60,000 nt of DNA from Polytrichum commune (lineage: Eukaryota; Streptophyta; Polytrichopsida; Polytrichales; Polytrichaceae), in contig OX485805.1 of the NCBI GenBank assembly GCA_950295325.1, positions 35,329,501-35,389,500 of the forward strand, read 5' to 3'. The notes below the pieces were generated by a model, which saw only the letters and a list, made by a program, of their open reading frames with translations, ran no database searches and was not told the origin of the DNA. Both the position numbers and the translations under genes were made by a program. This document shows positions 24,716 through 36,410 of this stretch, in pieces (the stretch's first letter is position 1; the number at the start of each line of letters is the position of its first letter).

Positions 24716-25765
24716 TTTATATAGGTCTATAAATAATATATGTTATTGGGGATAAAATTGCAAATTTTGGGTCGAGCTCTTATATATACGATTTCTCTTT
24801 GCAAGGCTCTTGAAAGTGAGATGTTACATTTTCTTTTTCATTCATTCATTCATTCCATGGACGCACATGCGGTTGTAACGGATAGGGACTTTGTGTATTT
24901 ATGTACTAAGTCATGTAAGAAGTGGACCTTGTACTCCTAGTCAACCCCAAGTGTACCTTGCCTTACTTATAGTTGGGGATCATGAATGACAATGAAATTC
25001 TTAGCAAAAGGCGCGTGCCCGGAGTTCGAACAACCAAATTGCTGAATTTATGGCACGTATCATGAATACAAATAGTAGGTTGACTTTTTTTTAAAAATAA
25101 AAACACTTATCAACTTATACAAATACGTGCATGTTTTTGTAATATATTTCTTACAAATTCATGTCTATTTGTATATATATATAAATTATGATCTCTAATT
25201 GGTGAACACATATAAATTATGCACTTGTGTTTTTTTAGATAGTTAACTCCTTGATCTTTGGGAGTTTTCCCCATTTTTAGATTCATTTTCAATTTGTTAA
25301 ATTTGGCATATACGGGGTCTTTTTGTGCATCGTACATATGAAATTACAATTCTATGATGTTTGTTTTCATTAAATTAGATGACAAGGAGAAGTGACCGAA
25401 TAATGCGAGGGTTTTAGAAAATAAGATAGAAGATATGCATCTACTAATGAACACAAAAATACTACATTGATAGTATCATACTACTACTTAGCTGATAAGT
25501 TGTGTTTATGAGCCCCACAGTATATTCGAGAATAAAGGTTCTAGATGTCGGAATCCCAGTGCTTCAAACTAAATCCGAAGTTAGGCCAACTGAACACGAC
25601 TCATTGCTTGAGTAATGTTATGAACTTTTTTTCCAATCCATCTTCAATTTGAATTTTGTGGTCACGGTTGCCCAAGGAGTGTGCATAAAATTAATAGGTT
25701 CCTACCCCGAATTTCCAAGCTTTATCCTTAACTTCCATACCCTTCATTGCCCCTTGCTTACACGA

Positions 25766-25767
<2 letters not shown>

Positions 25768-25801
<34 letters not shown>
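25768..25801. repeat. (TTG)n microsatellite
   Basis: About eleven uninterrupted TTG units. Confidence 0.9.
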
Positions 25802-25804
<3 letters not shown>

Positions 25805-26042
25805 AATATGCATGTTTGTGGGTTTCCCAAACCAATGACCCCACATTAAACAAGCCTCAATTATCAAGGAGATAAAAGCAACATCCACAAAAAATTGTTG
25901 CATACAAACATACATTTCATCCATCCATGCCAAGAACCCACCCCCTTATAATTGTATAATTAATTTTGAAAAATTATGTTTGTTCCATGTCTTTGAAGCT
26001 AATTCCAATGTTAAATTCCAATAATAGAAATAATCTTCAACC

Positions 26043-26109
<67 letters not shown>
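26043..26109. repeat. Compound (AT)n(GT)n microsatellite
   Basis: About 14 bases of AT repeat are followed by about 52 bases of GT repeat. Confidence 0.9.
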
Positions 26110-26111
<2 letters not shown>

Positions 26112-26353
26112 CAAGGTGTTTTGTTGAATGAATGAGAGGTTCACTCAGTGCAATATTTCCTCATAGCATAGTGGTGTGTGGTTCAAGAATAGGTCTTTTG
26201 CAAGTATCTTGAGGCCCACTCTCAAAAAGAGCAGTAAGGTAGAGGGTCCTTAAAGCAACGCTTTAAGCTATTGCACATACACATATGGCTGCTATGTGGT
26301 TGATATATATATATATATATATTAAAAAGAAAAAGAAAAAGCCTTAGGGCTAA

Positions 26354-26389
26354 CCATCCATCCATCCATCCATCCATCCATCCATCCAT
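26354..26389. repeat. (CCAT)n microsatellite
   Basis: About nine CCAT units, with related CATA units after them. Confidence 0.9.
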
Positions 26390-27174
26390 ACATACATATA
26401 GCCCCAATTGAACATTTGATGAATATTCAAAGTCATACTATTACCTTCCTTAAACTGGTTCCTAGGTCCCGTCTATGACGATTATGCATGTGATGAGGAT
26501 CTCCACCTTCATTGCCTAGAACCAACACAACATAGTTGGGTACTAAACCCAAGCTAGATCAAAGTCCAACGTGGCCACCTCCATGATCCCACGGTTCGGT
26601 TGTAGAACTGTTCCCCTTGCATCCCAGGTACCAAAGCCCTTGTTGCCCATAATCGACCCCCTTTACACTCATAAGCCCCCCCCCCCCCCTCGCGTCTTGA
26701 ATAGAATGGCTAGATAGGCATTGACAAGCCATCATGAACCTACCTTGAACCAAACCGATATAGAGTGGGGGCTATTCCTTACCCTCTATGGAGGTAGTTG
26801 AGGCTGGTATGTTGTGACACCACTAATGACAGCTAAATCCATCACTTTGTGGACCCGGACATGTTTTTCCCATGGGGAACGGTTCAGGGTAGTAGAGTGT
26901 TGGTGATTGGGAGGCGTTTGTAGGTGTTGCTTCTGGGTGGGGTGTTGGGTTTAGCAACCTCTCTACGTTAGTCTAAATGTAAGAAAGCTTGTCATTTGTG
27001 CTTGCTTCTTACCAAGAAGTTGCTATCTATCTTATCTATCTAGCTATCTAGCTATATGTTTGTCTATAATCGTACCTAGATGTGGAACTTTGCTATCAAA
27101 TTGGCATCTATCTTGTTTGTTTTTGTTTTTTGTTAGTTGTTTTTCTTGGTTTTTTTTTAAAGTTTAACTACTTT

Positions 27175-27628
27175 GGAGTACACTTATGGTATCTAGTGTC
27201 ACTTGCTATCTAGAGCTACGTAATGTTGTAACTATATATTGTAAATATAATATCTTACAAAGTAAAGTCATTTATGTTCTATAATGTATGAACAACCTAT
27301 TTAGTCTTCGCTAGTAAAAATCATGATCTAAATATGTTTGGAATATTATTGCATTCATTTTGGACAATTCCAACCACCATATTAGTTCGAAGAACTACAC
27401 AAACATGATAGTTGGCAAACATGAAATAGAAACATTCAAAGTTATGATTGTTGTGTTGTTGGATGCTTTTGTCCCTACAAGTGCACACCCCTTCTTCTTT
27501 TTTGACAAGTGATTTTTCCAAATATACTTATATACCAGTTTAAAATTTGAACTTTAAATTTAAAAAAATTACTGCACTATGTAATTCGGAATAGTAAGTG
27601 ACACTAAGTACCGTAAACATTGTAGTGG
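27175..27628. mobile_element. TIR element, family E copy 1
   Basis: The left end contains ATGGTATCTAGTGTCACTTG. The complement of the right end contains ACGGTACTTAGTGTCACTTA. These make imperfect inverted termini of about 30 bp. Related termini occur near 30118-30340, 38741-39107 and 43742-44025. No coding capacity. Confidence 0.5.
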
Positions 27629-30117
27629 ATCTTTATTTTTTATCTTAAAAAAAAACCCTAACATCAAACACCAAATTCCACCACCACTAAGTAAATCTCC
27701 CAAGATGTTTAAGTCCGATGTCAACTGATACTACCACCCTTAAAAACGAAGTGCACGATGCTTTGAGCATTACAATGGGTTGCAAATGCAATTGTTATAG
27801 AACTTGTGCAAAAAGAACTTGAATTCATACTATCCGAGGTAATTGGGCCATTGGGCCTTATGTTCTTTGGACACTTGTATTTGGGTGATGTATGGCAATT
27901 ATGTTGGAGTGGTTTCACTTTTATTGTATATTACTTCAATGAATAAAATGAGATTTTGCATATTTTTCACACATTCTTTCATCTTATGATACTTGGAGGG
28001 GGGGGGGGGTCATTGTTCATCGGAACTCTAGATGACGTTTGTGGGTGAGTATGTAATGAACCCCCTTGTATACAAGAGAAAAGAAAGGCATGTGTATTAT
28101 TAGTTTGCTATAAAGTAGACTTATGTATTTACACTAAATTCTAATATGATAAATCTACATGCACAAAATACAAATTTTGAACAAATTAGGTCTTTTTATG
28201 TACTCAACCCACTTTCGCTTCCATTGAGAAAGTCTTTAAATACTTTTTTATTTCTAGTATGCAAAACATAATCATACGACTCTATGACATCCATTTATTG
28301 GTGATTGTTCCCCTGAACTTTAGGACCCCTTTTGTACATTTACATCTACTTTAAAATTCTTAGTAGCCTTTTTTTTAATCTATACACACTAAAACAAAAC
28401 AATACCTCCCCCTCATGTAAGGAAAGAAAAAGAAAACAAATGTTGGTGTTCTTGCATTGATGAATGTGAAGCCGTTCTCCTTATCCTTATAATGCGAGCC
28501 CATCCCCCCCTTATGTATACTATGTATGCCAATGCTTCAAGTGATGCCCTTTTTAACACTCGTGGTAGTTGGTAGGTGGTATGAATAGTGGACCCCCCCC
28601 CCTCCACGGGTATCAATGCTTCACTAGTATTACAAATTTGATGCCAATCGGATAGGTTCTTTGATCCCATTACTGACATCGTATGTTACTACCATTCATT
28701 CTCCTTAGCAACACCCCGACATTGGTATGTGGCAAGGCTTGTAGTCAATAACGGACAACAAAATAGACAGGTGTTGAGATGAGATTGGACCATATGCTCG
28801 TGATATTAACACTTTAGAAGTTTCAATGTTGAACACCATTGGGAATGCCTATGTGATCACATGAAGAGTAGGAAAAATCCAATTTGGCTTCCTACAACAA
28901 TGGCACTCTAACTCCAATCATGTGACTTTAAATGACAATATGCACAATTTGTAATCGTTGCTTGCACGAAACAATTCAGGATTCAATTCAACAATCAAGA
29001 TTATTTGTGGAGTGGAAGTGTTCAGTTGGGCCACGCACTATAATTTGGAATGCGGCATATAACAATATAACGTGTAGGTGCAATTGATTTGGTCAAATAC
29101 AATTAAGCCTAACCATATGAACTTTGTAAGGTAGTTTGTAGTAGCCTACTCGTGAAGTAATGGAGTCATCCATTTAAGTCACATTGCACCCAATCATTCC
29201 AAGTCGGGCTTAGGAGGGAGAGCATGAGGAAGACACACTATTTTACACAACATATTATTTGATGTAAAACACCACGCTAATTACAAAGTGTTAATGAACC
29301 AACAACCACAATGGCAACAACAATGACCACCATTTCTCCCACCAATTGATTGTTAGGTAATTTGAAATGAATCCTTTTTAGTTTGAATAGTTGACAATCA
29401 TGCAAGGTTCATGGAATGTGGCTAAATCTCCCAAATTCAAAGTAGTCTCAAAGGTAGGCCAATTGTGAATCTCATCAAAGGTTATGTGCACTGCTTTAGC
29501 AATGTCATGAGCCTCCATATATCAATGGAAGAAAACACTCACTCAAGTGTTTATGAATATTGTTGGGAGAAATTAGTAACATAACGTCTGTAACATGGTT
29601 ATGTCCTAGAACATGCCAATGTGTTGCCCAAAGGGGAGGGGGAAAGTCCCTTAAGGACCTAGACGTCCTAGAATGGGACTAAGAATTTAAACGAGTAAGA
29701 TCTTCCTCAACAACTTTTCATTCTCACACACAAAAACAACTATTAAGTGATTATTAAAACTATTTATCTCCACAAACTTGATAATAAGTATTACAAATCA
29801 ATATTATCTAATGCTAACATTTTTCACTCAAACTGCAATTTAGCCAATCACATGAATGTCTTGTTAAGAAATCAAGATTTGTGATTAGAAAAGTTTCTTG
29901 GATTTTACATTGTAGATTGATCACGGGAGCACAACAAAATTATTTTCTACACTCTTTTATCCATGTGAATGTGATCCTTTGGCGGTGCCTCACAACTTCT
30001 CGTTTGCAATAGTACTGTTACGTGTATAGTTCCGAAAGGCATGGTTCACATCACGACTTTTAAGGGAACCTTCATCGAACCATGTTTCTAATATGCTCTC
30101 TAAACTCCTAAACACCA
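27629..30117. other. No recognisable gene
   Basis: This is AT-rich sequence with short open frames only. It contains a 12-base G run (27998-28009) and a 10-base C run (28593-28602). Confidence 0.6.
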
Positions 30118-30340
30118 GATTTAGTGTCACTTCATGTTTGGAATTACGCATTGCTATATCTATTTACTGTATATCTCATATTTTGCCAAAAAATGTTAAA
30201 ATGGTTGTTTGCACATTATAGAACATTAATAGCTTTACTTGGTTAATTTTTTTTTTACATAAATAGTAAAAATATATAGAACCATGGAAGTCCAAATAGT
30301 GAGTGACACTAATAAATATCGTATATAGTGTACTTAATAA
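30118..30340. mobile_element. Possible family E element, short copy
   Basis: The end motif TTAGTGTCACTTC at 30121 and the inverted GAGTGACACTAATAAATA near 30302 resemble the termini of the 27175 element. The match is short and the boundaries are approximate. Confidence 0.3.
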
Positions 30341-30419
30341 ATAAGTAGCCCTAGAATTAGTGTGTCTACCCATCATGATCCTATGTAGCAACCTGCCCGG
30401 AAAAACAAAAACAAAACCG

Positions 30420-31279
30420 GGTATTTTCGTTGCCCCCCCCCCCCTTCCCGCTGCTTCCCGGGCAGCGGTCAGATAAAAAGGGCAGGGTTCCCTTGCCCTT
30501 TCCTGTTTTCCCAGGCTTGCGAGGAAGAAGAGAAAGCACAAACCCTTCCTTGGCTTTGCTCCCGTGTCTACTTACCCTAGGGTCGAGAGACAGAGAGCAA
30601 GAGTGCTTTGAAGCTTAGAAACCCTCGTCCATGCTTCTCTGATCTTGATGTTAGCTCCTTGGGACGCAGATTCCGCCATTCATCATCACATCGCAACGGC
30701 CGTGTGCCGTTTGATGTGCGTGCGTGTTAGTTAGGGTGCAATTTCGCACGGCAGCATTTGGCGGTCGCGTGAAGGGGACTCGGAGGTTGGTGTGCGAGGA
30801 GGATAAGGGTTACTTATATGCGGGGAAGGGTTCAGATCTTGTGAAGTGGATCTGGAGCTGAGGAGGACGTCTTGTGGATGTTCGATTTAGGAGTGTGATG
30901 CTGGTGGGGGGGAGAAGGTGGGAGCATGCTTTCAGTGGTGGGGGTTGAACGTGTGGTGATGTGTGTGGAGGGAATGGTGTCGGCGGTTTGTTGTTGCGGG
31001 GCTTTTATGTGTAGAGAAATTGGGAGCGGACGGTTCTCTCATCTGGCGGCCGGGTCCGTGCGAGTTTTTTGAGGGTGTGTGTGGGGAGGGAGAGTGCGAT
31101 CGAGGAATCTGGGGTCCGAACATTCGTTCGGTGTACTTGTGTAGAGGAGGAAGAGGTGCTGGAGGGATGCTATTTTGGTCCCTGGTTGCGGCGTTGTGAG
31201 GAATTGTCTTTGATTTGTACAGGTGGTGAAATTCCTCCAGAAAATTTGATGTAGATGTGGCGGAATAGGAAGGAAAGCC
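30420..31279 (+). promoter_or_regulatory. GC-rich promoter and long 5' leader of the MEKK gene
   Basis: Composition changes from AT-rich to GC-rich here, marking a gene start. A TATA-like AGATAAAAAG lies at about 30471, so the transcript could begin near 30500, which leaves a leader of up to about 750 nt. The leader has several upstream ATGs, including a 3-codon frame at 30631 and a 28-codon frame at 30648-30734. No strong GT-AG intron is evident that would remove them, although a leader intron cannot be excluded. The start site is inference. Confidence 0.45.
30648..30734 (+). other. Upstream ORF in the MEKK leader, 28 codons
   Basis: ATG at 30648 runs 28 codons to TAG, contained within the presumed leader. 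If transcribed and not spliced out it would reduce initiation at the main ATG. The peptide resembles nothing known. Confidence 0.3.
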
Positions 31280-33358
31280 ATGGTTGAGGACCGACAACGA
31301 AAATCTGGGACGACGAAGGGGATGGATATGGCCAAACCAAAGCTGAATCGCACCATAGCGTCCAAACATGTGGTATACGATCCAGACCATCTTTCAGACA
31401 ACGATTCTTCCTGTCATAGTACTAATAATAATGATACAATACGTTCTACACCCCCCACTCCACCGCGTGTGTGGGGCAGAGAGAAGAGCTTTCGTGTCCA
31501 GGGAGAAGAGATAAATGAGCTGATTAATTACTTAGGTCTGGAAGGGCCGGGTGGTCTGGGAATCGAGAAATCCGATTGGGCAGCGCGGAAGCTCTCACAG
31601 AGTAGTATTCCTGCGCAGCACGATGACTTCGAGTTTGCCCAGCTCAGCAGTTTGGATTCAAGTGCAGGTTGTTCTCCTCCTTCTCCCGGTCCCTTACCGT
31701 CACCAGGTGTAATTCATCATTATCGAGATGGTAGTCCCTGTAGGTATTCTCATCATCCAACTAAGTTACCTGACAGGAAGTTACCCGCGCTGAAGATCGA
31801 AGATAAGTTTCCCAATTTTAGGAACGCCAGAGATTCCATCGAGGTGGCGTTGGAGCGAAGGCACTCGGAGCCTGAATTCAACCGGTGGGGTGATGTGGTT
31901 TCTCCTACAGTAGAAACACCGGGTTCCGTTCCAGCAAGATCGGTGTCAGTGGATAGGGATGTGGATTTGCCTGATGAATCCAGGAATCATAAGCCTCGCA
32001 GTATGTTCAATAGAATCTTATCTCCATCTAGACAACAATCCAGGGACGGTGGTGGTACCAAGTCTTCTATTTCCACAAGAGACAAGAATAGGGGTAGTGG
32101 AAGTCTTAAATGGGTTCGGTCAAGAAAATCCAGTGAAGAGGAGGATTCGTACACGCAGGCTGTGCCACCAGTGGCTTCTGTGTACATCCCGGGCAAGTCT
32201 CAAGCTGTAGCTGACATGCATCAGGGGGTAGAGAAAATTACTACAGAACCTCACACTCCCGAGATTATTACTCAGCAGGTTGAAGCTGTTAGGCTGGACA
32301 GCCCTCGAACGGAGATGACGACATCACCACGCGTGCTTCCGAAGAAGCCATCATGGAGCACATGGGTTAAAGGGGAGCTGCTCGGGAGTGGGTCATTTGG
32401 GACAGTATACGAAGGGGTGGGAAGCAATGGAATGTTTTTCGCGGTGAAAGAGGTTCCCCTGTCCGACGAAGGGAAGGGCGCTAAACAGGCCATTATGCAG
32501 CTAGAACAGGAAATTGCTCTTCTGAGTGAAATTCAGCACATGAATATTGTGCAGTATCTGGGGACGGAACGGGAAGAGGACAAGCTCTACATTTTTCTAG
32601 AATTGGTCAGCAAGGGCTCACTGGCTAAGGTTTACAAGCAGTATGATCTTTTTCCCGACCAAATTCGTGCTTATACCAAGCAGATTCTTTATGGGTTGAA
32701 GTATCTTCACGACCGGAATATCATACACAGAGATATCAAGTGTGCCAATATTCTGGTGGACACCAATGGGGTGGTGAAGCTTGCTGATTTTGGGATGGCT
32801 AAGGAGGTGGACAAGCTGGACATGTTGAAGTCGTGCAAAGGAAGTGCTTACTGGATGGCCCCAGAAGTGATTGACCCCAAGAAAACTTATAACCATGCTG
32901 CTGATATATGGAGTGTGGGATGTACAGTGCTGGAGATGTCGACTGGGGAACCCCCATTTGGAGATTTGGAATGGCACAGGGCTCTTTGGAAAGTAGGGCA
33001 TGGAGAGGCTCCGCCAATCCCCGATGAGTTACCGGCAGATCTTAGGGACTTCATCTCCAATTGTTTGGAGGTGAATGTTGCAAAGCGGCCTAATTGTGAT
33101 ATACTTCTCACTCATCCTTTTATTACCGGAACACCAATGAGCGGTCCAGTGAAGTTGGTAATGCCACCGGAACTGTCTTCGATTGCCGAAGAGAGGTCTT
33201 TCGACATGCTTAACAATATAAGCACAAGCACTGGGGAGGCTAGGAGGTCAACGACCACTGGGAATGGAAGTCAGATCAGATCTGTGAGGACGTGGCGAGG
33301 TCCTATGAGTCTGGGCTCACCAGAGAATAGTCTGACTTCTCGAGAGAGAGTGTCGTGA
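31280..33358 (+). CDS. MEKK1-like: MEKK1-clade MAP kinase kinase kinase (Ser/Thr kinase)
   Basis: An uninterrupted 692-codon frame encodes a MAPKKK, which phosphorylates MAPK kinases in the cytoplasm. Residues 1-360 form a Ser/Pro-rich, probably disordered regulatory region. The kinase domain runs about 362-613 with all catalytic elements: Gly-rich loop GSGSFGTVYEG (369-379), anchoring Lys390 in FAVKEV, catalytic HRD at 483-485 with Asn490, DFG at 503-505, activation segment SCKGSAYWMAPE ending at 529. A Ser-rich tail of about 80 residues follows. FLELVSKGSL, SCKG and IHRDIKCANILVD place it in the plant MEKK1 group rather than the YODA, ANP or Raf groups. Known members act upstream of MKK1/2 and MPK4 in pattern-triggered immunity and stress; that role is inferred here. 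The ATG at 31280 is the first in this frame; another Met lies at codon 15. No intron interrupts the coding region. It appears functional. Confidence 0.95.
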   Translation: MVEDRQRKSGTTKGMDMAKPKLNRTIASKHVVYDPDHLSDNDSSCHSTNNNDTIRSTPPTPPRVWGREKSFRVQGEEINELINYLGLEGPGGLGIEKSDWAARKLSQSSIPAQHDDFEFAQLSSLDSSAGCSPPSPGPLPSPGVIHHYRDGSPCRYSHHPTKLPDRKLPALKIEDKFPNFRNARDSIEVALERRHSEPEFNRWGDVVSPTVETPGSVPARSVSVDRDVDLPDESRNHKPRSMFNRILSPSRQQSRDGGGTKSSISTRDKNRGSGSLKWVRSRKSSEEEDSYTQAVPPVASVYIPGKSQAVADMHQGVEKITTEPHTPEIITQQVEAVRLDSPRTEMTTSPRVLPKKPSWSTWVKGELLGSGSFGTVYEGVGSNGMFFAVKEVPLSDEGKGAKQAIMQLEQEIALLSEIQHMNIVQYLGTEREEDKLYIFLELVSKGSLAKVYKQYDLFPDQIRAYTKQILYGLKYLHDRNIIHRDIKCANILVDTNGVVKLADFGMAKEVDKLDMLKSCKGSAYWMAPEVIDPKKTYNHAADIWSVGCTVLEMSTGEPPFGDLEWHRALWKVGHGEAPPIPDELPADLRDFISNCLEVNVAKRPNCDILLTHPFITGTPMSGPVKLVMPPELSSIAEERSFDMLNNISTSTGEARRSTTTGNGSQIRSVRTWRGPMSLGSPENSLTSRERVS

Positions 33359-36104
33359 GGCAAGATTACCCACTGCTACATATCTGAATTGACAACATGT
33401 CAATGGGAAGCTTCTGTAAATTTACTATTGCCATGGACTTTAGGTCGACTCACAGGAAGTGTCTTGAGGGAAATTTTGTCCTTTCTCTAGCAAGAAGTAC
33501 TGTGTCATCCATCCCAGCATCTATGCAGGCTCTGCTCGCTGCCCTAGCTGGGTCATTTTTCTGTCGGCTACAATTTTGGGGCTCGACCAATCTCTGCCTG
33601 TGATTGAGGTAATTGGCGATTGAGGTGTAACCTCCATGACTTCTCCTGAGCCTCTCTACAGTCTTCTAAAGACTCGCTACAGAAGTGAAAGATATTCCTT
33701 CATTGTGGAAGACCCTAACTCCTGAAGCAAGTTTTTGGGAGATTTGTTTGCAATCTATGAGCTTTTGAAGGATAGCCACTGTAGAACAACAATGGGTTTG
33801 TTAAATTTATTTTCCATCCGAAAGCTCCATTTGTTGTGGGGGTGGCAAATTTGTGTTATGAATGTAGAGTATTGTGTGTTGTTGTATCTGTTAACCTGGA
33901 TGTCAGGAAAATCGAATTGATGGGATGAAGTTCTCATAGACGTTTTTCTTTCGCAGGAAGATTTGTGCATTGCAAGGGCTCCCCAAGGGATTGACATCAG
34001 GTTACAATGTGGCTTTTGCAAGGTATCTTCAGGGTGCTCTTCTCTGAATTGTCCTGTGTATAACTTCCCTCGGAAGTTGTTTAGCTACATACTGATCCAG
34101 CTGATGATAGTTTCTTGCCAATCTTCACCGAGGATCATTGTAAGGTTATCTCAAACAATCACAGCACTTTTCATATGGCGTGTTGATATTGAAAAATCTT
34201 ATAGTTATGACCACCCTAGTAATTATTCAATGTGCATGTCAATTGGCAGGCAGGACATGCTCAAAGACAGCTGGATAGGCTAGTATTGAATTCCCAGATG
34301 CATAATTCCAGGAAGGCTGGTGGACAACAGCTCCTGTTATTAGTGAGGAGTTTGTCATTTCTTGTGGCACTATCTCCTGAGGTGGTTTCATGGCAGTCTT
34401 TTCTAATTTTTTTTTGGTCACAGACATGTCTGATTCTACACTGTAGTTGATATATGTAGGAGTACAGCTGTTAACCAGAACCATGTTCTTTAAGTAATAG
34501 TTGTATATCGTTCTTTCTCTAGGTGCTATTGCAACTGGGGTGTGTTCCAAGGAGCTGGGTCTAAGCTATACGCTTTTGGGGAGTCATTCATCTGTACTAT
34601 AGTGGAAAGTGGGAATGCATTTGGATGGATGACACTTCCCAGTTCTAGTAGGTCTCAGGATAGAGATCGCATAGGCGACTGTAAAGTAGTTTCTCTAAAC
34701 TGAAATTGAATTGCTTGTGACCGATTTGAAGATCCTGGTATGAAGAAGGCAACAATCATTGATGACAATGGAAATGAACATGGCACAATTTGTTTCAGGA
34801 AATGGTGTTGGAAGAGTACTTGTCAGCTGCATGTTGGTGTCTGGAGTCTGATTATGCTGGAGACAGGTTATAGTGGTTTACCCTCAGATAAAGGTCTAAA
34901 ACTATATTTGTCGCATGTTCCTGACGTGGCTATAGAGATGGTGATCTGACAGCTAACATTTTTATTGATGTGAGAACAAAGAGTACCATGCAAACCCCAA
35001 AGTCTTATCAAACAACAATCTACATGAAGAAAATTTGCCTCTGGGCTTTAAGTCTTAGTGGCCTTTTACTAGCAACAAATTCATTTCGGAGCATTGTTCT
35101 TGCTCAAATTGAAAGAACATCTGTTATGACTTGCACCTTGGCATATATAAGAGTCTCTGCCAATTAGGGGCCTGGATGATGACTTGAGGTGGTGGTCTAG
35201 ACTGCTCTCGTGTCAAGAGATGACTCACCAGGGGCAATTGAACTCTATCTCTGCTCTTTTTCTTAAATGGAAGGAAAGTACATTCTAGTCACACTCTCCT
35301 TAACAATAGCATTCCCATCACTGCACCTGAGAGTTGACCTGTACACCTTTGTAATGACTCATATGAAAGATCACTGCAATGATCAGATGGATTTGCACAT
35401 GATCAGTGAAAAGAAGCCTCCACAATCCCAAATAAACATTCAACAAGGATTCAATTCACCAGTTCACCATATTGGCCAATTTTGAAAAAATAGCAGAGGC
35501 CATGTATATCTTTCTTAAATCATATCTTAGCAGAGGCCATGGTTACCTTCATGCTTCTTCTTACTTGGTGAAGGTCACATGTGAATCTCAGGAGGATGAA
35601 ACTGGCATTCCACTAGAAAATGTGGTGTCACGAAAGATAGGGTCTTGTTTAAAACTTTGAAGAAAGAATTCAAGAATTTTAGGGTATTGGAAATTCATCT
35701 CGATAGTATATTCTGAGAACATTTATCAAATATGCATGATATCCCTTGAGTATGCTCATTACTTCATAGCCCTCTTCAAAATAATCCCCTGAGTCGCATT
35801 CAAGGCAATACAAGAGTCACCAATTGTCATGTCGATGAACTTTGAACACCTCTAGAATTTAAACAAAACTTGAAAATTTGAATTCTCACATGTATGCCTT
35901 CAAGTTTATACGTATACCTTTCTTAAATTTTAATCTAGGAGTATTATCCATCATGCGAACCAAAATTAGAAAATGCATTATTTTCATTAGCTTCCCCAAC
36001 TTGGAAAACTTCAACTTTGTGCATGCTGAATCTTTAAATTTTGTTGCAATGAGAATATGCTTGCCCCACATCTTTGTTAGAAATTTGGCATCCACATACT
36101 TAGG
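33359..36104 (+). other. 3' flank of the MEKK gene, possibly a spliced 3' UTR
   Basis: The first 1.3 kb is more transcript-like in composition than the intergenic DNA and has several pyrimidine tracts ending in AG, such as CGTTTTTCTTTCGCAG ending at 33957 and TTCTTTCTCTAG ending about 34522. No coding region of clear origin is present. A 3' UTR with introns or a non-coding transcript is possible. I see no gene further on. Confidence 0.3.
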
Positions 36105-36410
36105 TAGGTGTGCCTTACTTGATTACTTATCTTCATCAGACACCTATATTTGAGTGGGATGTTGTTTGGCATGGTTCCAAGAACATATATCGGAAAGACA
36201 CATGTTCAAAAGAGATTGGACTACGTGCTCAAAATATGATATCCATTCTAAACCCAATAGTCAACGTAATTGGGGGGAGAGGCACTTATATGACCATTTA
36301 ATGAGCATGGGAATGGAGAAGCTATTCATTTGAGATCCATAAATTATGAGGTAAGTAATCATGGCTTTGATTTGGATTTGCTAACCATCTCATACTAATC
36401 GCATATTTCA
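36105..36410 (-). mobile_element. Dispersed repeat family D, variant 2, inverted copy
   Basis: Its complement matches 50490-50810 and 48450-48780. Shared words include GATTGGACTACGTGCTC and AAATTTGCTA-type blocks. The short peptide-like similarity between 36110 (plus) and about 50700-50830 (minus) is a by-product of this repeat, not a gene. Confidence 0.55.

Larger units (their letters stand above)
22996..27174. other. No recognisable gene; several microsatellites
   Basis: I see no gene. Simple repeats are (TTG)n at about 25768-25801, (AT)n then (GT)n at 26043-26109, (AT)n at about 26303-26322, (CCAT)n at 26354-26389 and a 14-base C run at 26676-26689. A copy of another dispersed repeat lies at about 24590-24715. 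Confidence 0.6.

Noticed and set aside
30932-31401. Minus-strand frames of 120-152 codons over the MEKK leader
   Set aside because: They are low-complexity His/Pro/Ser-rich shadows of a GC-rich leader and overlap the start of the real gene.
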